This document shows, piece by piece, positions 27,480 to 35,455 of a stretch of 64,000 bases of DNA. The stretch's first letter is position 1, and the number at the start of each line of letters is the position of its first letter. Source of the DNA: Luteolibacter rhizosphaerae (GTDB lineage: Bacteria > Verrucomicrobiota > Verrucomicrobiia > Verrucomicrobiales > Akkermansiaceae); NCBI RefSeq assembly GCF_025950095.1, contig NZ_JAPDDR010000010.1, positions 124,001 to 188,000 of the forward strand, in the 5' to 3' direction. The notes below the pieces were generated by a model. It made no database searches, was not told the DNA's origin, and worked only from the letters and a program-made list of their open reading frames with translations. The position numbers and the translations under genes were made by a program.

Positions 27480-28556
27480 GTGGACTACTCCTCCCTCATC
27501 GCCCAGCGCCGCCGCCGCATCGGCGAGATCGATGACATGATGGCGGATGCCTCCTTCTTCAACGACCCGAAGAAGGCCGGAGAAATCGTGCGCGAACACC
27601 GGAAGATCAAGAGCACGCTGGAAACCTGGGAACGGCTCGAATCCGCCAAGCGCCAGCTTGAAGAGAACGAAGAGCTGTCCAAGGGCGACGATGCCGACTT
27701 CGCCGAGATGGCGAAGGAGGAGATTCCCGGACTGCAAGCGGAGATCGCGAAGCTCTCCGAGGAGATCCAGTATGCCCTGCTCCCCGCCGATCCCAACGAG
27801 GACCGCGACGCGATCGTGGAAATTCGTGCGGGTGCTGGCGGTGACGAGGCCTCGCTCTTCGCCGCCGAGCTCCTCCGGCTCTACCAGCGCTACGCGGAAG
27901 GCCGCGGTTGGAAAACCGAGCACCTCTCCAGCAGCCCGTCCGAAGTGGGTGGATTCAAGGAAGTTTTCCTGCGCGTCACGGGCGATGAGGTCTTCCGCAC
28001 CCTGAAGTATGAGTCGGGAGTTCACCGCGTGCAGCGGGTCCCGGCCACCGAGACCCAGGGGCGGATTCATACCTCCACCGTGACCGTGGCCGTGATGCCC
28101 GAGGCGGAGGAAGTGGACGTGGAACTGAAGCCGGATGACCTCCGGATCGAAGTCTGCCGCGCGGGCGGTGCCGGCGGCCAGCACGTGAACCGGACCGAGT
28201 CCGCCGTGCAGGTCTTCCACCTTCCTACAGGCCTCTACGTGCGCTGTGAAGACGGCCGCTCGCAGGGCCAGAACAAGGAGCGGGCCCTGCAGATCATGCG
28301 CACCCGTCTCTACGAGATGAAGCTGCGCGAGGAGCAGGAGAAGCACAGCGCCCACCGCCGCGCCCAGATCGGCTCCGGGGACCGCTCGGAGAAGATCCGC
28401 ACCTACAACTTCCCGCAGAGCCGGATCACCGATCACCGCATCGGCTTCACCTCCCACAATCTCTCCGGTGTGATGGCCGGGGACCTCAGCGAGCTCACCG
28501 GGGAGCTACAGAAGGCGGAGATGGCCGAGAAGCTGAGCGAGGCGGGCGTCCGCTGA
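27480..28556 (+). CDS. prfA: Peptide chain release factor 1
   Basis: GTG at 27480 gives 358 residues, the normal RF1 length; the longer frame would overlap rpsP and the terminator. The N-terminal helical domain is followed by VEIRAGAGGDEASLFAAELL, the tripeptide discriminator region RVPATETQGRIHTS near 187 (P-A-T, RF1 type that reads UAA and UAG), and GAGGQHVNRTESAVQ near 229-243 with the GGQ that triggers peptidyl-tRNA hydrolysis. The usual partner prmC is not adjacent. The gene converges with the secreted calcium-binding protein, with a weak 7-bp hairpin (28566-28596) between them. Confidence 0.95.
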   Translation: MDYSSLIAQRRRRIGEIDDMMADASFFNDPKKAGEIVREHRKIKSTLETWERLESAKRQLEENEELSKGDDADFAEMAKEEIPGLQAEIAKLSEEIQYALLPADPNEDRDAIVEIRAGAGGDEASLFAAELLRLYQRYAEGRGWKTEHLSSSPSEVGGFKEVFLRVTGDEVFRTLKYESGVHRVQRVPATETQGRIHTSTVTVAVMPEAEEVDVELKPDDLRIEVCRAGGAGGQHVNRTESAVQVFHLPTGLYVRCEDGRSQGQNKERALQIMRTRLYEMKLREEQEKHSAHRRAQIGSGDRSEKIRTYNFPQSRITDHRIGFTSHNLSGVMAGDLSELTGELQKAEMAEKLSEAGVR

Positions 28557-28624
28557 ATCGCAGAACGGCGCGACATGGAACACCCACGCCGCGCCGCCCC
28601 TCATATCAAGCTGTCTCCGGGACC

Positions 28625-30976
28625 TCAGTCCTCGATGCGGTAGAACTCCTTCGCTTCAGAGGCCTCGGAAGCGGGAATGACCGCTTGGCCGGTGCCACTG
28701 GCGTTGGTCGTGATCGACAATGGAGTCGTCAGCGGCACAAAGGACGTGGAGAGGTTCGATGACTTGGTGACGCGGTAGGCCGTGCTTGCAGCACCGCTGA
28801 ACTGGATCGTCACGCTGCCGGACGGGTCGCGGCTCACGCTCAGGATCTTCAGGGGAGAACCCGCGGGCACCGACACCTCATTGGTCAGGCCGTAGAGGTG
28901 CGGGCCTCCGCTGTCCGGGAGCACAGCGGGATGATTCGCTGCCGTGATGAGGAGAGTGGTACCCTGCGCCACGTAGCTGTAGCTCACATAGTAGGCCGTG
29001 TCGGGGTTGCCATTGTCGAAGACCACCTCCGGACGATCATACAAGAGCGCTCCGAAGGGAGTCTTGACGTCGCTGCCGTTGGTGAAGGTGAGGTCGATCG
29101 GGCGGAGCGTGTTGTTGGCGAATTTCCGGAGGTAGAGCTTCACCACATAGCTCTGGCCCGGGGTCAGGCCGCTCAGCTCGTAGGTGTGAATCGCACCGCT
29201 ACTAGGAGCACCGTAGGTGAAGGTGTTATACAAGCCCTGGAGACCGGCACCGGTTACGCCGCCATTGGCAGCCACCCAGTTTCCGAGATTGGGCGTGGTC
29301 GCCGCGAGCTTTCCGCCGTTCACCGTCCACGCGAAGTTCGCGGGCGTGGAAGTCGGGGTAAGGACATCGAAGACCACGTCATTGATCGTGGTGGCTGCGC
29401 CTCCGCTGATCTTGTGGGTATAGGTCTTGCCGGTGCTGATACCGCTGCTGGCATCATCCGTCACGGGGACCAAGGCGAAGCCTGCGAGCAGGGCCGGACG
29501 GGAACTGTTGACCAGCGGATCACTGCCGCGCTCAAGCTCGAAGCCATCGCGCGATCCGTCGCCATCGCTATCGGCTTCCACGGGATTCGTCCCGAGGGGA
29601 TATTCCGCGCTGTCCGAGATTCCGTCGCTGTCGCTATCGGCCAAGCGTGGGTTGGTGACCAAGAATCCTTCGGCTGGATTCTCTTCATCCTCGTCATTGA
29701 TCCCATCTCCGTCGCTATCGAGGGTGAAGGGCGAGAGGCCCGGATTGGTCACCCACGTCTCATACTCGAAGAGATCAGGAATTCCGTCACCATCGTAGTC
29801 GCCGGTGCCGGGGCCCGGACCAGGGCCGGACTCGAGGCCCGTCAGGTTGGCGAGGCTGGTGTTACCGGGGAAGCTGAGTTCCCAATCGTCCGGCAGCATG
29901 TCCATGTCGTCGTCCTTGATCGGGACCACCGTGAAGACCTGCTCGGCGCTTTGGTTGGACTCGGTGCCGGTGCCGCGCACTCGGACCGAGTAGACCTTGC
30001 CCGCTTCACCCAGCTTGAAGTCGTAAGAGCCCGTCACCAGCTGGCCTGCGGAGTTGATCGCGAACTTGCTGTTATCGGTGTCCCCCTCGCCCGTCACCAG
30101 CTGATAGGTGGCATCCTCGAAACCGTTTTCGTTCAGGATGGTTTCCGCATCGAAAACCCCGGCCAAGGTCCCAGCCTCCGAACCGGAGCGGAAATCTTCC
30201 GACACCATGTTGATGGAGAAAAGCGTGGCTGTGGAGAACTTGAGGTCGTCGAAGTAGGTGTCGCTGCCGCGATTTTCCAGCTCCATGTAAAGCTCCCCGG
30301 CGTTCCCGTTCCAAGTGAACTGGTCGTAGCCGATGACCTGACCGGCCACCGTGGTCTTCACCGTGACCGGACTACCATCCGCGAAGGAGGTGAAGATGTA
30401 CTCCAGCTTCACGTGGCGGGAGAGAGCCGAGGATCCGATCACCGCGCTTCCGACCTGCGTGCCATTCTTGTGGCGGGTGTAGGTGCCATCCTTCCCGATC
30501 TTGAGGCCGTAGTCCGTCTCCGCATCGGTGGTGCGGACAAGAGGCTCGCCGCCGCTGGCACCCTTCATCCCGATCGCGAAGCCGATCCAATCCGTGGCAT
30601 TCGTATTGAAGGTGTAGCGGATGTCGAACTCCACGCAGAGACCGCCCGCACTGAGGATTTGCGAGGCCGAGGGCAGCGCCGCCCAGTTGCACCAGTTGGT
30701 GGTATCGGTCTGGAAGCGCACTCGGCCTCCGCTCCCCCACATGTAAAGCTGGTCGCCGATGCTGACCTGCTGTCGCTGGGAAGAACGAACTAAGAGGTGG
30801 GGCTCCGTTCCGGAACGCCGTCCATCAAGCGGAGCCGAATCCAAGGCAAGTTGCCCTTGGCCGGTGTTGAAATTATCCCAGAAGATCAAGGTTTCGGCCG
30901 AAGCCGGAAGCAGGGCTGATGCCGCGAGAAGCGGGACGAGAATGGGTCGGGTCATGGTATTTTTTCGGACAATCAT
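28625..30976 (-). CDS. Secreted multidomain protein with DSDGDG calcium-binding repeats
   Basis: ATG at 30976 is favoured because GGGAG lies 11 nt upstream; ATG at 30955 is the inner alternative, and both give a signal peptide ending LLPASA. The 783-residue protein contains an N-terminal concanavalin-like domain (about 30-260), a cadherin-like segment (VYSVRVRGTGTESNQSAEQVF) and then four DxDxDG loops of thrombospondin type-3 style (DYDGDGIPD, DSDGDGIND, DSDSDGISD, DSDGDGSRD), which bind Ca2+. A beta-rich region follows and the protein ends in the lineage tail (AYRVTKSSNLSTSF...EFYRIED). No catalytic motif is seen; adhesion or polysaccharide binding is likely. Confidence 0.7.
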   Translation of the reverse strand: MIVRKNTMTRPILVPLLAASALLPASAETLIFWDNFNTGQGQLALDSAPLDGRRSGTEPHLLVRSSQRQQVSIGDQLYMWGSGGRVRFQTDTTNWCNWAALPSASQILSAGGLCVEFDIRYTFNTNATDWIGFAIGMKGASGGEPLVRTTDAETDYGLKIGKDGTYTRHKNGTQVGSAVIGSSALSRHVKLEYIFTSFADGSPVTVKTTVAGQVIGYDQFTWNGNAGELYMELENRGSDTYFDDLKFSTATLFSINMVSEDFRSGSEAGTLAGVFDAETILNENGFEDATYQLVTGEGDTDNSKFAINSAGQLVTGSYDFKLGEAGKVYSVRVRGTGTESNQSAEQVFTVVPIKDDDMDMLPDDWELSFPGNTSLANLTGLESGPGPGPGTGDYDGDGIPDLFEYETWVTNPGLSPFTLDSDGDGINDEDEENPAEGFLVTNPRLADSDSDGISDSAEYPLGTNPVEADSDGDGSRDGFELERGSDPLVNSSRPALLAGFALVPVTDDASSGISTGKTYTHKISGGAATTINDVVFDVLTPTSTPANFAWTVNGGKLAATTPNLGNWVAANGGVTGAGLQGLYNTFTYGAPSSGAIHTYELSGLTPGQSYVVKLYLRKFANNTLRPIDLTFTNGSDVKTPFGALLYDRPEVVFDNGNPDTAYYVSYSYVAQGTTLLITAANHPAVLPDSGGPHLYGLTNEVSVPAGSPLKILSVSRDPSGSVTIQFSGAASTAYRVTKSSNLSTSFVPLTTPLSITTNASGTGQAVIPASEASEAKEFYRIED

Positions 30977-31127
30977 GGTATCGGACGCTCCCTTGACGGG
31001 AGGCTTCGTTGGCCGTGAAGCACGGGTGTTTGGATAGGTTTGGTCATCCCCTATCGCTCTGGAGCGAGGACCCGCCGCAGGAGCAGCACGCGTGCGCAAA
31101 AGGCTCAAAAAGGGACATTTTCCCCCA

Positions 31128-31147
31128 CCCTATGTAATCATATAGGG
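31128..31147. promoter_or_regulatory. Possible operator palindrome CCCTAT-N8-ATAGGG
   Basis: Two perfect 6-bp arms separated by 8 nt lie about 150 bp upstream of the start of the leftward secreted-protein gene. Spacing and size fit a dimeric regulator, but no known box is matched and a second copy was not found. Confidence 0.25.
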
Positions 31148-31327
31148 AACCTCAGACCCAAAAAGTGACTTAAGCAGCCAACTCGGAATCTGTATACAGG
31201 AAACGCTTCTTGCAGAGAATGAAGCACTTGGAACGACGACCACCCGTAAAACCAAAGTCCAAGGATATCCGGAGTCCCGATAAAGACCACTCACCCCCAT
31301 GTCGGGCTCCTCCCCTATACGCGAGCA

Positions 31328-31354
31328 GGCTATCCGACCGGAGATCGGATAGCC
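31328..31354 (-). terminator. Hairpin downstream of folE2
   Basis: GGCTATCCGA pairs with TCGGATAGCC over 10 bp around a 7-nt loop, 31 bp past the folE2 stop. The absence of a T-run makes it a weaker terminator candidate. Confidence 0.45.
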
Positions 31355-31385
31355 CGCTATGAGATCATGCGTCCGGAGGTGTTCC

Positions 31386-32168
31386 TTACCTCGGCTTCTC
31401 GATCACCGCATACGCATTGTGATTGTGGATCGACTCGAAGTTCTCCGCCTCGACCTTATACCACACGATGTCCTCGTGCGCATTCGAGCGCGAGGCGACG
31501 TTGCGCACCAGATCCTCCACGAAGACCGGGTTGTCGTAGGCGCGCTCGGTCACCGCCTTCTCGTCCGGCCGCTTGAGCAGACTGTAGAGCTCGCAGCTCG
31601 CGGAGCGCTCGACAAGTTGGACGAGGTCCTCGATCCACACCGGCTCCTTACAGCGCACGGAGTAGGTCACCACGCCGCGCTGGTTGTGGGCACCTCGATC
31701 ACTGATTTCCTTTGAGCAGGGGCAGAGCGTGGCCACCGGGACCATCACCGTCACCACGAAGTCCAGCGGACCATCCTTCTCCGCCTCCACCTCGAAGCGG
31801 ACTTCATAGTCCATCAGGCCGGCGCGACCGGTCACGGGCGCGGGCTTGGAGCGGAAAAAGGGAAACTGGAACTCCACGTGTGCCTTCCGCGCATCGAGGC
31901 GCTTCAGCAGCTCGCGTGGCAGGCCCGCCATCGAGCGCACGTCCAGGCAGTTACCGTGGGAGTTCAGCACCTCCACGAAGCGGCTCATGTGAGTGCCCTT
32001 GTAGTGGTGCGGCAGATCTACCGCCAGTGCCACGGTAGCTACCGTACGCTGGGTGGAGCCACCCTTGTCGCTTACTTCCACCGGGAAGCGCAGGCCTTTC
32101 ACGCCCACGCGATCGATCGCCAGGTTGCGGTCGTCCCGCTCGTTCTGGGTGTCCTTCAGTTCCTTCAT
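31386..32168 (-). CDS. folE2: GTP cyclohydrolase IB (FolE2)
   Basis: The 260-residue product is a complete FolE2 (GCYH-IB). It shows LAIDRVGVKGLRFPVEV, the THMSRFVEVL motif, VATLCPCSKEISDRGAHNQR with the conserved metal-binding Cys, and FVEDLVRNVASRSNAHEDI. It converts GTP to dihydroneopterin triphosphate, the first step of folate synthesis. FolE2 replaces the strictly zinc-dependent FolE and works with other divalent metals; in several bacteria its gene is under Zur control. It follows rpsR on the same strand after 79 bp containing a terminator-like hairpin. Whether a folE gene exists elsewhere cannot be seen. Confidence 0.93.
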   Translation of the reverse strand: MKELKDTQNERDDRNLAIDRVGVKGLRFPVEVSDKGGSTQRTVATVALAVDLPHHYKGTHMSRFVEVLNSHGNCLDVRSMAGLPRELLKRLDARKAHVEFQFPFFRSKPAPVTGRAGLMDYEVRFEVEAEKDGPLDFVVTVMVPVATLCPCSKEISDRGAHNQRGVVTYSVRCKEPVWIEDLVQLVERSASCELYSLLKRPDEKAVTERAYDNPVFVEDLVRNVASRSNAHEDIVWYKVEAENFESIHNHNAYAVIEKPR

Positions 32169-32188
32169 CGCCGTCCTTGGAAACGACA

Positions 32189-32217
32189 GAAGCCCGCCCG
32201 GGATTCGGGCAGGCTTC
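32189..32217 (-). terminator. Terminator-like hairpin between rpsR and folE2
   Basis: GAAGCC (32189-32194) pairs with GGCTTC (32212-32217), extended inward by CGCCCG/CGGGC with one bulged base. On the minus strand it follows the rpsR stop; only a weak T-rich stretch follows, so partial read-through into folE2 is possible. Confidence 0.55.
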
Positions 32218-32247
32218 CGGTAAAGCTTTCGTCTAAGCGTCCGATGC

Positions 32248-32490
32248 TCAGGGCATCAGGTTGACCGCACGGGAGCGCTTGATGGAGCGCGTGATCTTGC
32301 GGTGAAGCTTGGCAGACACGCCGGTCACGCGGCGGGGCAGGATCTTGCCGGTCTCCGAAGTGAACTTCGAGAGGAGATCGGGATTCTTGTAGTTCACGTC
32401 GTCCGCCGGGATATCGTGGCGGCGGGTGGTCATCTTGCGGTTCGCTTTGCGGAAGCGAATCCGGCGTTCGACGGTCTTAGGTTCGGACAT
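32248..32490 (-). CDS. rpsR: 30S ribosomal protein S18, cysteine-free form
   Basis: The 80-residue product has the S18 core ([49 protein letters not shown]). S18 sits on the platform of the small subunit near S6. The protein has no Cys at all, so it is the 'C-minus' type that needs no zinc. It lies 3 bp after rpmG, and both follow the DksA-like gene, indicating a common leftward operon. Confidence 0.95.
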   Translation of the reverse strand: MSEPKTVERRIRFRKANRKMTTRRHDIPADDVNYKNPDLLSKFTSETGKILPRRVTGVSAKLHRKITRSIKRSRAVNLMP

Positions 32491-32493
32491 GAT

Positions 32494-32667
32494 TTAGCGG
32501 AGTTCGCGGTGGACGGTGCGGCGCTGAAGGGAAGGGTTGAATTTCACCTTCTCCAGACGGCCCGGCGTGCGCAGGCTCTTTTTGTTGCGCGTGGTCACGT
32601 AGCGCGAGGGCGGCTTGCCCTCCGCACGGGCTTCCGTGCACTCAAGGATAATAATTTCGCGTGGCAT
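32494..32667 (-). CDS. rpmG: 50S ribosomal protein L33, zinc-free form
   Basis: A 57-residue frame starting MPREIIILECTEARAEGKPP and ending TVHRELR matches L33 (SRYVTTRNKKSLRTPGRLE is the family core). It has a single Cys and lacks the paired CxxC motifs of zinc-binding L33, so it is the C-minus type. It is placed between the DksA-like gene (29 bp upstream) and rpsR (3 bp downstream). Confidence 0.93.
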   Translation of the reverse strand: MPREIIILECTEARAEGKPPSRYVTTRNKKSLRTPGRLEKVKFNPSLQRRTVHRELR

Positions 32668-32696
32668 TTGCGGGAAGTTGGGGCGCGGAGCCTATT

Positions 32697-33326
32697 TCAG
32701 TCGTCGTCCTCGTCAAGAGAAACCGCTTCAGAATCTTCATCATCCTGATAATGACCGCCGGCGAAGCCGACTTCATTGGACGGGCGGAAGCGGCGGTTAC
32801 CGTATTCCTTCTCCCACTGGGCCTGGCACTCGACGGTCAGGCGGGCGAAGGGAATGGCCTCAAGGCGGGCCTGAGGGATGGCCTTGCCGGACATTTCGCA
32901 GATGCCGTAAGCACCGCGGTCGATGCGGCGCAGGGCCTGCTCGATCTCGTAAAGGGCATCCTGCTCCTTGGCCAGCACGCTGAGGGCGAAGTCGCGGTCG
33001 TAGGCATCGCTACCCGCATCACCCTGGTGCATGCCGCTGCCGGAGGCCTCGCTGCCTTCCGGGGCATTGCGGATCTCGCCGGTCATCCCGGACATCGCAT
33101 CCACCAGCTCGTCGCGCAGGTCCAGCAGGCGCTGCTTCTGCTTGAGAACGAATCCGCTCACCTTCACCGGACCGCTGCTGGCAGGCGCGACCACTGGCGC
33201 GGCATCCTCTTCAGCTTCAGGCTTGGCCTTCGCGGCGCTCGGCTTCTTGGCTTCGGCCTTGGGGGCTGCCTTCTTTTCGGCTTTGGCGGGTGCCGCCTTC
33301 TTCGCGGGTTGCTTCTTCTCGGCCAT
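32697..33326 (-). CDS. TraR/DksA-type protein with a histone-H1-like N-terminal tail and incomplete zinc finger
   Basis: Residues 1-50 are almost only Ala, Lys, Pro and Glu (AEKKQPAKKAAPAKAEKKAA), like eukaryotic H1 or chlamydial Hc1 tails. Residues 55-135 form a coiled coil with HQGDAGSDAYDRDFALSVLA, where DksA carries its two tip acids; DRD may serve that role. The C-terminal globule (YGICEMSGKAIPQARLEAIP...LTVECQAQWE) has only two of the four zinc Cys, the partners being Ser/Gly and Ala/Gln. An acidic tail (DSEAVSLDEDDD) follows. DksA family members bind the RNA polymerase secondary channel and adjust initiation with ppGpp. It heads the rpmG-rpsR operon. Confidence 0.82.
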   Translation of the reverse strand: MAEKKQPAKKAAPAKAEKKAAPKAEAKKPSAAKAKPEAEEDAAPVVAPASSGPVKVSGFVLKQKQRLLDLRDELVDAMSGMTGEIRNAPEGSEASGSGMHQGDAGSDAYDRDFALSVLAKEQDALYEIEQALRRIDRGAYGICEMSGKAIPQARLEAIPFARLTVECQAQWEKEYGNRRFRPSNEVGFAGGHYQDDEDSEAVSLDEDDD

Positions 33327-33559
33327 GATGGGAAATGCTGGGTCTGAAAATTTCGGAAAACCGGATTACCGGGGGACCGGGGAAATTCGGGCGCGGTCGA
33401 TTAGCGCCTTCATGATACCTCTGCAAGTTGAAATTTCGTTCGGGAGCCTACTATCTTCAACTCCGGAATCCACGTAGCCCCGATTTCGGGGGGCGGGCAC
33501 GACCGCTCTTTCGGCACGCTTGAAATGGCCGGTGGGTCGCCTAAGCTCCGCCGCCCGCC

Positions 33560-34261
33560 ATGGAACTGCCGTCGATCGTAGAAGCCCTCCTGACCAGCTC
33601 GAACGAGCCCTTGCCCGCGGAGGAGATCGCGCGGCTGGTCCGTGCCCGCGTGGCGGAGGCCGAGGATTCCCGCGCCCGCAAGATCGAGGATGGCGAGACC
33701 CCGCCGGAGTTGCCGGAGTGGCTTGCAGCGCTTTCCGCGGTGTCTTCCGAGCAGATCATCGCTGCTATCGCGAAGCTGAATCACGACTACGAGACGAGCG
33801 GTCGGGCCTTCTCCCTGGTGGAACGCGCGAAAGGCTGGAAGCTCTTCACGCGCCCCTCCTACGGCGAGTTCGTCCGCCATCTCTTCCCGGGTCGCAAGCC
33901 GGAGCGCCTCAGCGGCCCGGCGATGGAGACGCTGGCAATCATCGCCTACCGCCAGCCGATCACCAAGGGCGCCATCGAGGCGGTCCGCGGCGTGGCCTGC
34001 GACGGCATGCTACAGAAGCTGCTGGACCGTGAGCTGGTCCGCATCGGCGGTCGTGCCGAGCTTCCGGGGCGTCCCCTGCTCTACGAGACCACCGAGCTCT
34101 TCTATGAGCACTTCGGTATCCGTAGCATCGACGACCTGCCGAACTCGACCGAGCTCCGCCGGGTGAAGCTGCCGGAAGCGCCCGCAGAGTCCACCGCTGC
34201 CGCTGAATCCCAGCTCGCCCTCAGCGCGACCGACTCGAAGCCGGAGGAAAATGCCGAATGA
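33560..34261 (+). CDS. scpB: Segregation and condensation protein B
   Basis: The 233-residue product has the two winged-helix domains of ScpB: MELPSIVEALLTSSNEPLPA with EEIARLV, then the second-domain signature LSGPAMETLAIIAYRQPITK followed by GAIEAVRGVACDGMLQKLLD and GGRAELPGRPLLYETTELF. ScpB dimers bind ScpA and the SMC ATPase and help separate replicated origins. scpA is not adjacent. The C-terminal 35 residues are low-complexity. The stop TGA is contributed by the left end of a dispersed hairpin repeat (34256-34350). Confidence 0.92.
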   Translation: MELPSIVEALLTSSNEPLPAEEIARLVRARVAEAEDSRARKIEDGETPPELPEWLAALSAVSSEQIIAAIAKLNHDYETSGRAFSLVERAKGWKLFTRPSYGEFVRHLFPGRKPERLSGPAMETLAIIAYRQPITKGAIEAVRGVACDGMLQKLLDRELVRIGGRAELPGRPLLYETTELFYEHFGIRSIDDLPNSTELRRVKLPEAPAESTAAAESQLALSATDSKPEENAE

Positions 34262-34350
34262 CAAGTTTCCGAATGACGAAACCGCTCTAACAGCCCTTCC
34301 TTTCCCCGACAAACTTCATTCGACATTCAGGCACCCTGAATTCGTCATTC
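34256..34350. repeat. REP-like hairpin repeat, copy A, between scpB and pheA
   Basis: The element begins GAATGACAAG...CCGAATGACGAA and ends ACCCTGAATTCGTCATTC. Its two halves are inverted (GAATGACGA against TCGTCATTC), so it can fold on itself. Its right 40-45 bases match those of copy B at 54101-54187 (ACTTCATTCG-x-CATTC...CTGAATTCGTCATTC). It overlaps the scpB stop codon and ends 4 nt before the pheA ATG, leaving no room for a Shine-Dalgarno site. Confidence 0.75.
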
Positions 34351-34354
34351 GCAC

Positions 34355-35425
34355 ATGAATCTCGACGACATCCGCAAAGGCATCGACGAAATCGACGGCA
34401 AGCTTCTCGACCTGCTCTCCGACCGCGCCGAACTGGTCCATCAGGTCGGCCTCGTGAAGAAGCGCGACGGGCTGCAAATCTATGCTCCCGAGCGTGAAGA
34501 ATCGCTGCTGCGCCGCTTGATCGAACGCAACAAGGGCCGCCTGCCGGAGAAGTCGATTCGCGCGATCTACCGCGAAATCATGTCCGCGGCGCTGGCGCTG
34601 GAGGATGACCTGAAGATCGCTTACTTGGGACCCGAGGCTTCTTGGACCCACCAGGCCGCGATCAAGAAGTTCGGCCACTCGGTCGAATACACGCCGCTCC
34701 ACAACTTCGCCGAGGTCTTCGACCAAGTCGCCCGCCGCCGTGCCGACTATGGCGTGGTGCCGATCGAGAACTCCACCGAAGGCGCGGTCTCGCACACACT
34801 GGATCTCTTCGTCGATTCACCCCTGCAGATCTGCGCGCAAATTCTCCTGCGGATCGAGAACTGCCTCGCCGCTTCCATCCCGCGCGAGCAGATCAAGACG
34901 CTTTACTCCCACCCGCAGGCGCTCGCGCAGTGCCGAGGCTGGATCTTGAAGAACTTCCCGGAGGCCCATCTCATCGAGGTTTCTTCCACTACCCGTGCTG
35001 CCCAGCTCGCCACGGAGAAGGCAGAAGAAGGCGCCGCCGCCATCTGTAGCCCGCTGGGTGCCGAGATGCACGGTCTCGCGGTGCTGGAGGAATCCATCCA
35101 AGATCGCGCGACCAATACCACCCGCTTCCTCGTGATCGGCGAGAAGACCTGTCCGGTCACCGGCAAGGACCGCACGTCACTGCTTTTCGCGATCCACGAT
35201 CGTCCGGGCTCGCTGGTCCGCGCGCTTCAGGCCTTCGATCAATTCCACATCAACATGTCGAAGATCGAGTCCCGCCCCTCCAAGCGGAAGGACTGGGAAT
35301 ACATCTTTTACGTGGACCTGTCTGGACATTGCGATGACCCCGAGGTCCGCAACGGCATCGAGGAACTGGAGAAGCACTGCTCGATGGTGAAGCTGCTGGG
35401 GTCTTATCCGGATGTGGGGGAGTAG
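34355..35425 (+). CDS. pheA: Bifunctional chorismate mutase / prephenate dehydratase
   Basis: The 356-residue protein has three modules: an AroQ chorismate mutase 1-85 (IRKGIDEIDGKLLDLLSDRA with VGLVKKRDG), a prephenate dehydratase 88-270 (IAYLGPEASWTHQAAIKKFG, VVPIENSTEGAVSHTLDLF, ATNTTRFLVIG with the catalytic TTRF) and an ACT regulatory domain 275-356 (RPGSLVRALQAFDQFHINMS, KIESRPSKRKDWEYIFYVD), where Phe binds. It converts chorismate to phenylpyruvate in the cytoplasm and is likely feedback-inhibited by phenylalanine. The start follows directly on repeat copy A. Confidence 0.95.
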   Translation: MNLDDIRKGIDEIDGKLLDLLSDRAELVHQVGLVKKRDGLQIYAPEREESLLRRLIERNKGRLPEKSIRAIYREIMSAALALEDDLKIAYLGPEASWTHQAAIKKFGHSVEYTPLHNFAEVFDQVARRRADYGVVPIENSTEGAVSHTLDLFVDSPLQICAQILLRIENCLAASIPREQIKTLYSHPQALAQCRGWILKNFPEAHLIEVSSTTRAAQLATEKAEEGAAAICSPLGAEMHGLAVLEESIQDRATNTTRFLVIGEKTCPVTGKDRTSLLFAIHDRPGSLVRALQAFDQFHINMSKIESRPSKRKDWEYIFYVDLSGHCDDPEVRNGIEELEKHCSMVKLLGSYPDVGE

Positions 35426-35455
35426 AAGCGCTCGGGAAGCTCAGCCCTAGATCGC

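Larger units (their letters stand above)
30977..31385. other. 409-bp intergenic region without a gene
   Basis: No open frame in it looks coded. It is AT-richer than its surroundings. It contains the upstream region of the leftward calcium-binding-protein gene, an imperfect palindrome CCCTAT-N8-ATAGGG (31128-31147) that could be an operator, and a hairpin at 31328-31354 behind folE2. Confidence 0.5.

Noticed and set aside
28898-30793. A 631-codon rightward open frame opposite the calcium-binding protein
   Set aside because: It mirrors the DSDGDG gene, has an unnatural Val/Gly/Arg composition and no motif.
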